Positions 1-11,597 of a stretch of 64,000 bases of DNA are shown in pieces. The DNA comes from Amphibalanus amphitrite (lineage: Eukaryota > Arthropoda > Thecostraca > Balanomorpha > Balanidae), in the NCBI RefSeq assembly GCF_019059575.1, contig NW_024883380.1:33496-97495 (forward strand), in the 5' to 3' direction. A program made the position numbers and the translations under genes. The number at the start of each line of letters is the position of its first letter. Within the stretch, counting starts at the first letter, position 1. The notes below the pieces were generated by a model. That model worked only from the letters and a program-made list of their open reading frames with translations. It ran no database searches and had not been told where the DNA came from.

Positions 1-256
1 AGCAGCCAGCAGCGCGGCTGCGTGCAGCGCGTGGTGGACGCCGCCGGCGCCGTGCCCGGCTTCCTGCCGGCCGACGCCGAGCACACCGACGTGGCGTACG
101 TGGGCCTGCTGGTGCACGAGCCGACCGAGTACCGCACCACGGACCTGCGCGGCGCGCCCGTCACCGTGCCCGACGACGCCTGGGAGCCGGGCCAGCCCAA
201 CGACGGCGCGGAGCTGTCCTACATGGCCATCGCCTCAGGGCTGCTGCTCGACTACT
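1..256 (+). CDS. C-type-lectin-like domain, partial exon (cut at both ends)
   Basis: Frame 1 is open from the first base. The peptide has YVGLLVHEPTEY, then W-x-x-GQPND and a following ELSYMAIASGLLLDY, which resembles the W-x-x-G-Q/E-P-N-D core and the following strand of C-type lectin-like domains. These are extracellular, often sugar-binding or adhesion modules. Codon usage is GC-rich like the trp and cyclase exons, unlike the element that follows. The usual last cysteine strand is missing because sequence switches to a Ty3/Gypsy reverse transcriptase near 257. The expected cysteine beside ELSYM is also absent. Family call is moderate; the 5' part lies outside the window. Confidence 0.45.
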
Positions 257-260
257 TTCT

Positions 261-2357
261 CATAGGTTTATTCGCATGCCGTTCGGCTGTCGGTCGGCGC
301 CGTCTACGTGCGCCAGATTGTTGGACGTTGTGTTGGGCGACCTGCGCCCGGCCACTTGTGTCAATTATTTTGATGACGTCATTGTGCACGGCTCCGATTT
401 CGATGATGTGTTAAAAAAGCTTGATGCCGTGCTTGGTCGTCTCTACCAGGCTGGTCTCACACTGAATCCGGAGAAGTGTGAGCTCTTCCGGACCCGAGTA
501 TCGTTCCTTGGCCATGTGCTGACACCTGAGGGGCTTTCGGCGGATCCAGCGAAGGTCCAGCAGGTGGCGCAGTGGCCTGTTCCAAGAACGCCAAAGGAGC
601 TGAGCAGTTTCCTGGGCCTTGCGTCATTTTTCCGAAAATATGTCAGGTCGTTCGCAGAGATAGCGGCACCGCTATTCTCGCTGACTGCGAAGGATGTGCC
701 TTTTCGCTGGTCGGACGAGGCCCAAACAGCATTCGACAGCTTGAAAGCGGCTCTTGTCAGTGCGCCCATTGTTGCACTACCCAGGTTTGGGTCGGGGGCT
801 GGCATCTTCACTCTCGATTGTAATTGCTCTGACCATGGAGCAGGAGCCGTTCTACTCCAGGAGCAGGACGGGGTGGAGAGAGTCATTGCATTTGCGAGCC
901 GAAAGCTTTCAAAATCTCAGCGCAATTACAGTACGACACGCAAAGAGCTCCTCGCGTGCGTATTGTTTGTGCAACATTTTCGGTATTATCTGCTCGGCAG
1001 GAAGTTCCGTTTGAGGACGGATCACGCCAGCCTGCAATGGATCATGAACTTCAAACAGCCTACAGGCATGATCGCCCGATGGCTGGAAATTCTTGCAGAA
1101 TTTGACTTCGACATTATCTACCGTCCTGGGGCTCAGAACGCTGTGGCCGATTCCCTGAGCCGTCGGCCTTCAGACAGGATGGATGTGGCGACTCAGGTTC
1201 CTGAGAGTGCAGCCGATGTCGTCCACCGGGTCGTGACGAGTGTCTTTCCACCCGGTAGTAAGGATGCGGCCACCCAGACGGCAGGCGATGGAGCTGACGT
1301 TGCCGCCAGGATTGACCCACCCCGTGTTTCCTCTGAATTGTCTCGGCCTGATGTGCTGGTTGGTCCAACGGACGGATCCAGTGGTGGATCCAATCGTTCC
1401 TCTAAATTGTCTCAGACTGACGTGCTGGTTGGTCCAGCTGACGGATCCCGTGGGGGGTCCAGACGCTCTTCTGTGCCTCAGACTGATGTGCTGGCTGGTC
1501 CGGCTGACTGGTCGAGTGGGGAGTCCAGTCGCTCCTCTAAAGTGGCTCAGACTGATGTGCCGGGCGGTCCAGCTGACGGATCGGACTCGCTCTTGCTGTC
1601 TCCGCGGTCCGCTGGAACCGCTCAGGCTGGTGATATCCTGGTCAATCAGGTGACCGCCGAGTCCTGGTCTATTGGTTACCTCCGTCAGGAGCAGGACAGG
1701 GACTCTGGTATCAGGGAGGTCGCTCAACACCTGTCGCTAGGCAAGAAGCCTCGCAGAGCGGAGGTGTCCGAGCTGGCCCGGGGTCTGTATCAGCAGTGGT
1801 CCCGGCTGCAACTTATTGACGGTGTGTTGTACCGCATGTACAAGCAGCGTGCCGGAGAACGAGAGAGATTGCAGCTTGTTGTACCACAACAACTCATTCC
1901 GGGCGTGCTCATGTCGCTGCATTCCGGACCGGCCGGAGGACACTTTGGTCCTGAAAAGTTACTCGAGCAGGCTCGAGTTCGGTTCTGGTGGCCTCAAATG
2001 GCGACCGAGGTGGAAGTGTTCTGCAGAAAGTGCGAACGGTGTTGTTCGCACAGCGGACCTGCCCCGAAACCTCGCGCCCGAATGGGAGAGCTGTTCTCGG
2101 ATGAGCCCTTTGACACAATATCCATAGACTTCTTGACGGGCCTCCCGGCCACCGAGCGTGGGAATAAACACTTACTTGTTGTTTGTGATCATTTTACCCG
2201 CTGGTGCGAGGTCTACCCACTTCCGAACATGAGGGCTTCTACAGTAGCGACTACTTTGGTAGACGAGTTTATTTCCCGATTTGGCTGCCCCAGGCGGCTG
2301 CATTCAGACTGTGCCGCAAACTTCGTGGGTTCCGTGCTCACGGAAACCTGCCGGCTT
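261..2357 (+). CDS. Ty3/Gypsy pol, left part: RT (partial), RNase H, integrase N-half
   Basis: The polyprotein would copy the element RNA and integrate the DNA. In order: RT with RMPFG and the catalytic FDDV box near 370; the thumb FLGHVLTPEGLS; an RNase H with FTLDCN, FASRKLS, NYSTTRKELLA and RTDHASLQW ending near 1160; a serine/glycine-rich linker; an integrase zinc finger of H-H-C-C type (about 1915-2045) and the first two catalytic aspartates (VVCDHF near 2185, LHSDCAANF near 2310). The third catalytic residue lies beyond the nested insertion, at 17217-17231. The reading frame is open to the insertion point. The start is missing. Confidence 0.9.
1338..1600 (+). repeat. Four degenerate ~28-residue repeats in the pol linker
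   Basis: Between RNase H and integrase the protein repeats a block of the form TDVLVGPADGS-x-GGS-x-RSS about four times (about 84 nt period). The blocks are in frame and diverged. Such a serine/glycine linker is not a standard pol domain. Confidence 0.7.
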
Positions 2358-2365
2358 CTTGGTAT

Positions 2366-2620
2366 CAGACTTGTAAACGACTCAAAATTTTTTTGAGTCG
2401 ATTGTTTGTTTGAGTCTGGAAATTTGAATCGATTCATCAAACGACTCATGATGTTAAATTTAATTGATTCGAATCAACTCATGACTCATCAAGTTCCTCG
2501 ATAAAATGATTCGAATCAACTCATGACTCGAGCAACTAGCCAACGGAATGATTCGAATCAACTCATGACTCACATTTTGATGAATCGATTCAAATCAACT
2601 CATGACTCACACGACATTTT
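2366..2620. repeat. Left subterminal arm: TGATTCGAATCAACTCATGA repeats
   Basis: AT-rich subterminal region with at least four copies of the palindromic core GATTCGAATC followed by AACTCATGACTC. The same order of motifs recurs in direct orientation at 16943-17100. Repeated subterminal motifs are typical transposase-binding regions of hAT elements. Confidence 0.8.
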
Positions 2621-3370
2621 TATTGAACTTATTTCATTCAACCCATGACTCACTATAGGCATTTGTTGATTATTTGACTCAAAGCTATGATAAAATGAAT
2701 ATGCCGCATACCACAATTGTATTAAGCAGCATAGTAGCCTTGACCAAAGATTCAAGCAGCTACCTAGTAGGACTAGGTACATAGGTACCTACCTTACACC
2801 TACCTATCTTCAACACTCAACAGTCAACAGTGCAATATCAGATAAATTTGTAAGTAACTCTGAGAGACAATTATAATATAAGTGAGGACTAAGGAGTAGC
2901 ATAGTAACCTATCTCTTATTATTACCTAGAAAGTCTTTTTGAAAATTCAAAAGCACAAGTTCCGAGAGGCATTCATGTTTTTTAATCAAACTTTTTCTAC
3001 ATGATAATGAAACAAATGTTACTACTTCTTACTTATCACATAAAATTATTCAAACAGTACAACCTCAAAAATAGGATTAATCCCACCTGTGACACATTCA
3101 GCATCAGCAGGGACTCCATGGGCCCAGGGCCTCCTCTAAGGATCTTTCACTGGGTGGGCAAAATTTTTCGCCGCTCCCATGCCCAAGGGCAGATCCAGTC
3201 ACTTGTTTTGGGGTGCAACCATTTTCACCTGCGACTGGGGGGGGGGGGGGGCGGGTTAAAGCCTATGTCACTTTCACAGTCAACCAACTGTGCCATTCAT
3301 AGTTTAACGTTTGTCGTGTGTGATATGGTATTTCGTGTGTATTTCACCTTATAGGTATGCCTATTGTCTA
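2621..3370. other. No gene seen
   Basis: AT-rich sequence inside the hAT-type insertion, with a G-run near 3240. No coding exon, RNA gene or recognisable repeat was found. Confidence 0.5.
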
Positions 3371-3373
3371 CAT

Positions 3374-3633
3374 TAGTGATGTCAATAACGGAAAATCAGG
3401 ATACCGATACCAAACCAAATTCCAACCAAAACCATGAAAAATACCGAAACCAAACCAACTTGGGAACATGAGGGAAATACCAACTTATTACCGAATTCGT
3501 ATCCTCTTATACATTAGCCGGATTCGTAATACCAACAAAATACCAACAACATTAGGATCAAAATACCAAATACCAAGTTGGTATCGGTTTGGTATCGGTA
3601 TACCAAAAAGTTGGTATCCGATTGACATCTCTA
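3374..3633. mobile_element. hAT-type MITE, 260 bp
   Basis: Ends are TAGTGATGTCAAT and ATTGACATCTCTA (inverted, one mismatch). Flanks are GTCTACAT (left) and GTCTACAG (right), a 7/8 match to an 8-bp target duplication. The interior repeats ATACCAAAC/GTTTGGTAT. A related element with a perfect 8-bp duplication is at 23174-23640. Confidence 0.7.
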
Positions 3634-3839
3634 GTCTACAGACTCTACATACATTTAAAATTTTAAGAAGACTGCAAATGTGCAGAGTTAAACTTACTAT
3701 GATTGCTCCTTGTACCAGAAATCGAATAGGTAGGTGATGCTCGCTGCCTCTTTTTAGGAGGCATGGTCAGCTTACTCTTGGCGCGTCCTCTTGATCTAAA
3801 TCCGGCTTTTATTGACCTTAATCTACTTGTAATACATAC

Positions 3840-4010
3840 TTGGCCTTGTAGCGCGCTACCCTGCTGGCCCATGCCGGTCTTTGAGGGTCCCACACTGACC
3901 TCTGAGGCCCCATGCTGGCCTGTAAAGGCCCATATTAGCCTCTGAGGGCCCCGCACTGGATTCTGAAGACCCGATGCCGGCCTTTAACCATCCCCTGTAT
4001 TGGTGTTTTT
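3840..4010. repeat. CCTCTGAGGGCCC-type minisatellite
   Basis: Degenerate ~25-30 bp units of the form GCCTxTGAGGGCCCxCACTGG. The same unit forms a larger array at 10030-10625 and a few copies near 20950-21010. Confidence 0.6.
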
Positions 4011-4129
4011 CCAGCCGCGAACGTATAGGGGGGGGGGGGGGGCGTTGGACCTCCCTTGCCGTTTCGCCCCTGATCGAGCTAGAGCTTCACGGAAAAAAAA
4101 CAAGCGTGTTGCCCGTGACGAGAGGAAGC

Positions 4130-5406
4130 CGATGATACCGAATTTTAAGGTCCTAGGTCATCGGGTGACCTTCCAGGTCAGGTCAATGACCCGAAAACCG
4201 GTAAAATCGGGACCTGTTAGAAAGTCGTAAAGTGTGCGCACTTCTGCGCACGTGTCGTGACCGGGAAAAGGCGATGTGATCACATCTCGGGTGCCATATC
4301 AAGCCTCGGCTGGCTCACGGCCGAACAGTTGGTGGCTTACCATACCTTGTCGAGCGGACGATGAAGTCAGGTCATCCGGACTTTCTTCTTAACACCTTCG
4401 GACAGCGAGCCCACCAGCGGCATGATCATAACACCAGGCGAGCGGACTCGTTTACCCTTCCGGCCATCCGTGTGGAGGCCGGCAGGCGGCGACTCTGTTA
4501 CCGCGGTGTGTCGCTGCTGAACGACAGCGGCATTGAGCCTGGCACTTTGTCTTTCCGGGCAGATGCCAGGCTGTTCGCTGGATCTCTCTGATTTAAGATA
4601 TTGTTTCTGGTGCGAGTGTATGCATGGTATGCGAATGGTTGTAGTCATTTCCGTGTGTCTGTTCCAACTTCCCATTGTATTACCATTCAGACGCGAGTAA
4701 GTGAAAAGCCATGTAATCGTGGATCTTATTCAAATAAATCTGTTCCTTTCTGTTCTGTTCTGTGGCTGCTATGTGGTTTTCCGGGGTGCTGATCACGAAT
4801 ATCGTGTTAGTTTTGATCAGAGATGGTGTTTTAAGCATTTAGACCAGGTCGGGTCAGGTCAGGTCAGGTCAACCGGTAGGGGTTGTTACGGGTATTCGTA
4901 TTACGTGTCAACCGCCTCTGACAGCTTCGTAACATGTTACGAAGGCACCAAAACTACTTCGTAAATGTTCAAATGGTTTATAAATTCGAATTCAGCTAAA
5001 AAACTAGCCTAGAACATGAAAAACTCGAAAAAGTGAACCGAGGTCACCCGAGGTCACCAAAGGTCAATGACCTGACCTGACCTTCAGGTGACCTTGACAT
5101 CCACCCTTATGTATGGGAGCAACATCAAATCACATATGTGAACGTTTGAAACCACGAAAAGCTTGCAAACGCGCGGCTAATGCGAGCCGACATACGCCGA
5201 ATTGCGATTTCGGCCAAACATGGTCACGGAAAAGAGGTCACAGGTCAAAGGTCATGGGGTCAGGGTGATGAAATTTTCAGGGTAGGTGTAAAATTGATCA
5301 ATGCTAGGGTACTGAAAGTTTCGTCGCGATCGGCCGCTTTTTACGCGAGTTATTCGCGAAAAACCTTAGGGGGGTTGCATCAACCCCCCTGTGCCGGCGA
5401 GGGTTA
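4130..5406. repeat. Dispersed AGGTCA-rich repeat, copy 1
   Basis: Contains tandem GGTCAGGTCAGGTCA blocks (about 4850-4875) and many single AGGTCA/TGACCT motifs. It ends in a C-run followed by GGCGAGGGTTAA. The same order of blocks recurs at 5401-5797, 8750-9170, 14180-14590 and 20080-20876. The right end matches the GCGGGTTAA terminus of the TTAA-flanked family. Confidence 0.65.
4361..4591 (+). pseudogene. Non-LTR retrotransposon (LINE) 3' tail, fragment
   Basis: Short open frame with HNTRRADSFTLPAIRVEAG followed by CYRGVSLLND, resembling the extreme C-terminus of LINE reverse transcriptases, where an FxYRAxxLLNxLP motif precedes the stop. Similar, longer fragments lie in trp introns at 25042-25425 (+) and 27520-27936 (-). 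It is a dead-on-arrival tail with no RT core. Confidence 0.5.
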
Positions 5407-5797
5407 AGGTCCTAGGTCATCGGCTGACCTTCCAGGTCAGGTCATGGACCCAAAAGTCGGGAAAATCGGGACGTTGGCTGTTAGAACGTCGTAAAGGGTG
5501 GCTATGGTTTTTCGGGGTGCTGATCACGAATATCATGTTAGTTATGATCATGGATGATGTCTTCATGCATTTAGATCATGTCGGGTCAGGTCAGGTCAGG
5601 TCAACCAGTAAGGGTTTTGCCGGGTATTCGTAGTAGGTGGCAACCTCCTCTGACAGCTTCGTAACATTTTACGAAGGCACCAAAACTACTTCGTAAATGT
5701 TCAAATGGTTGCTAAATTCGAATTCAGCTAAAAAAAAAAAAAAACTAGCCTAAAAACGTGTAAAACTCGAAAAAGTGAACCGAGGTCATCAAAGGTA
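5401..5797. repeat. Dispersed AGGTCA-rich repeat, copy 2
   Basis: Begins with the same TTAAGGTCCTAGGTCAT block as near 4140 and repeats the same middle (GATCACGAATAT) and the GGTCAGGTCAGGTCA run. It is interrupted at 5798 by a TA-flanked MITE. Confidence 0.65.
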
Positions 5798-5825
5798 CAG
5801 CCCTCTGCAAACTGCGTGGTAGGTA

Positions 5826-6143
5826 TTCTTTTTTCGACAAAACCGAGAATAACGCGAATACTATGCCATCGGTCACTCGGAAATCGTAACAGTATGACGC
5901 GCGATACTTCGCACCTTAGATTGGCATTATCATCGTGTTCATTTTCTATCCAGTTTGGCAACAAAATCCAAAAGTTTATATTTGCCCCCAAAACAGACTT
6001 TTGCATTTTGCTGCCACACAAGGCGTATACTTTGTCTAGTGATGGACCTAATCGAAGAAGTGGAGCATGGCGCATCTATTTGCAGTGAGTTCCGACCGAC
6101 TGACATAGCCTTTCAGTTATCACCGGTTTTGTCGAAAAAAGAA
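5826..6143. mobile_element. TA-flanked inverted-repeat element (inner 1)
   Basis: Ends TTCTTTTTTCGACAAAACC and GGTTTTGTCGAAAAAAGAA are inverted copies, with TA on each side. No coding capacity seen. Confidence 0.6.
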
Positions 6144-6145
6144 TA

Positions 6146-7072
6146 GGGGAGACCCGGGAGGTATGGGCCGGTTTTGTGAAAACGCCATTTTCTTCCAGTG
6201 GGCAGTGGCTAGACCCGGTTTTTCACTCTGTGCACGTGAAATTGCCTTTCGCCTGCAAAGTGTACCTGATATTAGGCATCTGGGATCAACTATTTTGTCT
6301 CGAGATAACTTTCAATAAATAATGTGCTTTTTCGATCCATCAAAATATACCGGGAGGTATGGGCCATGGCCCGGGAGGTATGGGCCGGTGCCATGTTTCA
6401 TATTCTTTTCTCGACAATGAGAACAATACTCGTAGCTGGTATCTACCTTGATCTCTCTTAGAGCCCAGGAACCGCATTAGCGGCCAACAGCTTACTTCAT
6501 GGAGGTTACTTGGGCACATATGTATTTTGGTAAACTGTATCATTCACCATGAAATAAAATAAATGATATTTTTTCTGTTCGAATGATATTTGAAGCTAAA
6601 TTTTCAACCTTGCGCGACAAAAATAAAACTTATTAAAGATGACACTCAATGAAAGCATCTTTTTATTGATTTAGGATCAATGGGAGTGGATGGCCCGAAC
6701 CTCCCGGTTAGGACGCCAGAATTTGCGTAGCATCTCAGCCCATAATCTTACAAGAAAGCTTCAAATTGTCTATCCAGTCTTAATTTGCATGCTTTAAACT
6801 TTATGTTAGCATTGGTCTGACATCATAAAACGAGCCTGGTTCAAATTTATCACGAATTTTCTGTATGCACAGTATTTTACTCGAAGAGGGCAAAAACGCT
6901 TTATCACCGCTCATCGCCAAAGAAGACTGAGGAGGATTTTGAAAATCACGTGGGTTGTATAACGGAATAGCTGCTGCCAGTTTACGCGGTCAAATGTGTA
7001 AAAATACGCAACACTTCTTCAAAACTGCGATGGCCCATACCTCCAGGGGGCCCATACCCCCCGGGTCTCCCC
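6146..7072. mobile_element. TA-flanked inverted-repeat element (inner 2)
   Basis: Ends GGGGAGACCCGGGAGGTAT and, inverted, GGGTCTCCCC, flanked by TA. The motif CCGGGAGGTATGGGCC is repeated internally near 6350 and 6380 and inverted near 7030. No gene seen. Confidence 0.65.
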
Positions 7073-7102
7073 TACCTACCACGCAGTCTGCTGAGGGCTG
7101 TA

Positions 7103-7780
7103 CACTGGGTCTATTTAAGATCTCCAGAGCCATCACGTGGCGCTACGGTCGGGGTGGAGCGAGTCCAAATCGCGAGGGGAGTGAGGTCACCGGTCATTGT
7201 GGGGAAAGGAGGGAGGGGAGTGACGCGCTATCGCAAGGCGGAGCGTGCGTGCGCCGGGAGTGGGCCGCCCGCCACCTGCGCCGCGGCTGAGGGGAAGGGA
7301 TGATGGTTGCGGGTGCCTTCACTCCGGTATGGTGGTATCCTTTTCATGTGCAGCCAGAAAAAAATGCACCTGAAGGGAATAATCGTCTCAAACAAACGGG
7401 CAAGCGAAAAACGCCATTCACTTCAGCAAAATCTTAAACAAATGATAATTGAAATCTAGGACCTAAACTTTTAGTCGACATTTGCATGCTGTCTTAGGCT
7501 TTTCTAAATTGTTCTTTGAGTTCCATGTTTATTCATTGTTTGGCACGCTCAGCATTGGTGGGTTTTATCGGGTCCAAAAGAATAAAAAAATAAGAGAGAA
7601 GAAAAGAAAAAGGGTTAATATGTGGTCAGAAAATGACCAAAAATATTTTCCTAAAGATTAACTTAGCAAAACCTTTAGGTGCGACAATTTTAACGTTGTT
7701 GAGAGGATACTGGGAAAAGCTAAATCACCGTGCTTGTCAGTGTTGCAGTAGAAGGAAATGTTTTGGTTCGTGTCTAGATA
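7103..7780. other. No gene seen
   Basis: GC-rich start (7140-7300) followed by AT-rich sequence. No exon or structured RNA could be supported. Confidence 0.4.
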
Positions 7781-7784
7781 AAGC

Positions 7785-7865
7785 CAGAGCCGGGAGTGAG
7801 ACTCGAACTCACTACATCGATTTCCGCTCACAGGTCACCCACCCTCTACGCTACGGGCATCTATC
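7785..7865 (-). mobile_element. tRNA-derived SINE head (probable)
   Basis: On the - strand GTAGCGTAGAGGGT resembles a Pol III box A, and about 40 nt on, GAGTTCGAGTCTC resembles a box B. The spacing fits a tRNA. The cloverleaf is not clean, so a SINE head is likelier than a functional tRNA. Confidence 0.4.
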
Positions 7866-8049
7866 GCCCTGCGCAGCTTGCTGGACAGTGTTTCGGCCAA
7901 AGTTGTTGGTTGGATGTCTGACGTCTGTCAATGTTACGAGGCTAAGCCCGAAGGTAAATGAGGGAGCCGAACCAGATTGGACCGGGTTAAACCAGGTTGC
8001 ACCGGGGTCCTACACGCAATCATGGTCAGACAAAACATAATTTCGGGTC

Positions 8050-8745
8050 AAATATTTTTATTAAATGATCTTATTGTTTTTAACTTATTAATTCAAGACT
8101 TAATGCAGAAAAATAGGATATTCGCCCACGCTTCCCCATCTTCTTTTTAACGACTAAATTTGACCGAGGCCCGTCATAAAAAAGGGCCTGCCGTTATAAT
8201 TATTTACCCAAGAGCGCTCTACACAAGAAACGCCAGCCAGTCAAAAACCGGCCAACGATACGATCTTTCTAGTGCTTTAATTATATCAATTGAAAATTTC
8301 AGGAGATACGAATAACCTTAATCCTTAGAGCTACTGGACGCTCGCAGCATTCGCTAGCATTCCATTGTCAGCTGCATTGCCAACATCACATATGCATTTA
8401 TTTGAGTGCATCATAGTTAGTTGTAGTTGACAATAGATAAACCGGCCTTAGTAAACCCACGCCTCATCATCCTTCCCAGTTCCCTTCCAAGCGGCCACGC
8501 TACCGGCCGCCGCGCCGGGCCCACCACCGCGATATGGAACAGGCCGGCTGGAGTGCGTCATTTGCCTGCGGCAGTGCCCAACCGCGCCGGGGCTGTTTGA
8601 CAGGTCACCCGCACCGTGACCTCGCCACCCCCCCCCCTAGCCCACCTTCCAACCGGCCAGCTCGGTAGTGACCTCTCCTTGAATTTGACATGGACTCGAC
8701 TAAGGCTCAACGCCATCTAGTTACGTCTGGAGATCCTTACTAGAT
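8050..8745. other. No gene seen
   Basis: Unique-looking intergenic sequence inside the large insertion, with a C-run near 8628. Nothing recognisable. Confidence 0.4.
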
Positions 8746-8749
8746 CCAC

Positions 8750-9170
8750 TGTACATGACCTGACCTAAAATTCAAGTGACCTTGACACCCACCCTAATGC
8801 ATGGGAGCAACATCATATCCCATGTTTGAACGTTTGAAACCACGAAAAGACTGCATACGCGTGGCTAATGCGAGCCGACACACCGAATCGCGATTCCGGC
8901 CAAACATGGTCTCAAAAAGTAGGTCACAGGTCAAAGGTCATTAAGGTCAGGGTCATGAAATTTGCAGGGTAGGTGTATAATTGATCAACGCGAGGGTACT
9001 GAATGTTTCGTCGCGATCGGCCGCTTTTTACGCGAGTTATTCGCAAAAAATCGAGGGGGGTCCGTTCGACTCCCCCCCTATACGGGCGAGGGTTACCCCC
9101 CGAGTTGCTGGGGGGGGGGGGCGTTAAACGCCCCCACTTTTTTCGCTGGGCCATAGCAAAAAAAAAAAAA
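8750..9170. repeat. Dispersed AGGTCA-rich repeat, copy 3 (right half)
   Basis: Matches 5080-5400: ATGCATGGGAGCAACATCAT, the AGGTCACAGGTCAAAGGTCA block, the TCGTCGCGATCGGCCGCTTT block and the closing C-run with GGGCGAGGGTTA. Confidence 0.65.
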
Positions 9171-10029
9171 AACGGCGCGCCGCAGGCGCGCCAAATTTTG
9201 GATACCTGTATGGAATTGATTGACGGTTATTGTGACAAAATTTCAAAAAAAAAAAATCGGCCGGAAATTTTTTGAGATATCGAGGTTTCAGTGACGTCAT
9301 GATTTCTTGGTTTTCGACCAAAAACTTTATATGTTCAAAAAATCATATAAAATCACAGAATAGACATACAGACATGCCGTAAACGCCATTAGACTGCTAA
9401 TACCATGAACAATCAAATGGTTATCTTCGATTATTGATTATCGTTCCGCATTTTCCAAAATCTTGAACTGAATCTTGGCAATTTCTCGTGACTACTTCAC
9501 GACCATGATACATGCATTTCTTAAATTGAACTTTTTTAGTCAAACACGTACACATATGATCAAATGAATGTCACCATCGTGTTCTACGCCCCAAATTACC
9601 CATAAAACATGCGTCACAGGCTGCGAATATCAGTTTTGATTTTCGGGGATATGTGCCCACCCGGTTGACCTGATCTTGACCCTGACCTATTCTTGACTGA
9701 CCCCTACATGGAGCTGTCACTCTTGTAGACCTTATATGATGGATTGTGCACCGTTTTGACAGAGTTTATGACGAGAGGCGCCCATTGTGAAGTCCTGAAG
9801 TCCATGCTACTGAAAGTCCGATTTCAGGTGTTTGACCTGACCTTGACCCGACCTGTGACCTCAAAATTCAACTTAAAGTACTCATCTGAAGCGTCTCGTC
9901 GCGTGCTTTCGTTTGCCGCCTCGTGCGTTTCGCTGCGCCTATTGGTTCTCGAGTTATCGGCTGGGGGCGTTTAACGCCCCCCCCCCCCCAGCAAACGGTT
10001 TGTGGCGAAATACCCCAGCAACTGCCGGG
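9171..10029. repeat. Related TGACCT-rich sequence ending GGGTTAA
   Basis: Contains scattered TGACCTGACCT motifs (9665-9870), a GCGTTTAACGCCCCCC block and a closing GCCGGGTTAAGG. It appears to be another diverged member of the same repeat group. No gene. Confidence 0.45.
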
Positions 10030-10625
10030 TTAAGGACCTGCATCGGCTCTGAGGGCTCAACTTGGCCTTTTCTGGACTCTGGAGTCCAACACCAGCCCAA
10101 GCCTGTCTTTTAGGGTGCCACACTGACCCCTGAGGGTCCCATCCTTGCCTCAAGGACCCGCATTAGCCTTTGAGAGCCTAAGTCGGCCTCTGATGGCCTC
10201 AAACTGCCATTTTCAGGCCCTGTACTGGTCTCTGAGGGCCTTAAACTGGCCTTTGAGGGCACAAACCGACCTCTAAAGGTCCCACACCGGTTTCTGATGG
10301 CCCATTTTCTGCCTCTGAGATCCAAGACTGACCCTTTTGTGCCTCTGAGGGCCCCGTACTGGCTTCTGAAGGATCGATGCCGGTCTCTGAGGCCCAATGC
10401 CAGTCTTATAAGGGCCTCACACTGACATCTGAGGCCCACATTAACCTCTGATGGCTCCAAATTGAGGCCCTATTTAGTCCCCAATCAGCCTATAAGGTCT
10501 CTGATGGCCCTATTTTGTTGTGTGGCTGGGGACCCATGGCTTACACCTTTAGGCGTCACGCACTGGCCTCTGAGAGCCCACATCGGCCTCTGGGGTTCCA
10601 TACGGGCCTTTGAGGCCGCTATGGC
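10030..10625. repeat. CCTCTGAGGGCCC-type minisatellite, main array
   Basis: About 20 degenerate units of roughly 27 bp of the form GGCCTCTGAGGGCCCxCAxTGG. Open frames here are by-products of the repeat. Confidence 0.7.
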
Positions 10626-11030
10626 CATGGGCCCCTGTAAGCTAGCACCGCCCCCCCCCCTCCGAGGGTTGGCAAAGTTGCCAAGTTGCCCCCACCCCCA
10701 AACGCCAAGTCTGCTACCGCCCATGCATTCAGATGCATCCATTGTAAAAAAAAATAACTTGCACTGCAGTGATTGGGGGTTGGGGCACTGGCTGCTAGCA
10801 AGTTTTTTTCCCGGGAAACCGAAGTGGTAGTTCCTACCGGACGTCTGGCCGGACCTTTATTTTTGCATTTGCTTCTGGGTGGGCAAATCGACGCCACTGG
10901 GTGGGCAATTGTGGTGATTGGGTAGGCATTTGCCCACCCAGTGGGTATGTTAGAGGAGGCCCATGATGGGCCACGAGGAGCAAACGAGGAGGCCATGACC
11001 TTGCATGGGTGGCTCAGGCCTCAGAATCAG

Positions 11031-11538
11031 ATATGGGGTCTGTTCCCGTCGCTCCTCCCAAAAAATCTCGGATGAGGTTGGATGAGCTTGGAGGAGAGCC
11101 GTTTCAGAGGAGCCACGGGAACATTTTCGCGAGGAAATCAGCTGTTTGCGGGCTGTAACGGTCGGCGATTTATGGCGCGCAAACATAAATCAAGAGATAA
11201 TAATCGCTTTCTAATAAAATAACCTTAGATTAATATCAAACATTACTATTTTAAGATATCCAATCGTCATCAATCACTAAAATCATTTCCACTTCTCTCA
11301 AATCTCATTTATAAACAATTCACATTTGTATTACGTGCGCCAAATATGTCTACGCAAGAGCCTCCTCCAAAAAACCAACTTTCGTTTGGGATGAGGGAGG
11401 AGGCAAATAGTGGTGGTGAGATGTGAAATCAAGATGAGCTTGGAGGAGCTTGGAGGAGCGACGGGAACGATTTTTTTAAACGAGAGGAGGTTAGAGGAGC
11501 TTGGAGGAGGTTAGAGGAGCGACGGGAACAAACCCCAT
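11031..11538. mobile_element. ~500-bp MITE with GGGGTCTGTTCCCG ends
   Basis: Left GGGGTCTGTTCCCGTCGCTC is matched, inverted, by GGAGCGACGGGAACAAACCCC on the right. Subterminal GGAGGAG repeats follow on both sides. No clear target duplication. The GGG ends suggest PIF/Harbinger, which is not proven. Confidence 0.6.
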
Positions 11539-11597
11539 GATCTTGAGTTGAGACTCATTGAAAGTGTTAAAGTATCGGTAAAGCTGGCGTCACCGTC

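Larger units (their letters stand above)
5798..7100. mobile_element. TA-flanked Tc1/mariner-type MITE (outer)
   Basis: Left end CAGCCCTCTGCAAACTGCGT, right end its imperfect inverted match ending GAGGGCTG. Both sides are flanked by TA, the Tc1/mariner target. Two further TA-flanked palindromic elements (5826-6143 and 6146-7072) sit inside it. Confidence 0.65.

Noticed and set aside
7785..7865. Functional tRNA gene
   Set aside because: Box A and B resemble Pol III signals but acceptor-stem pairing and a clear anticodon loop could not be made out; kept only as a probable SINE head.
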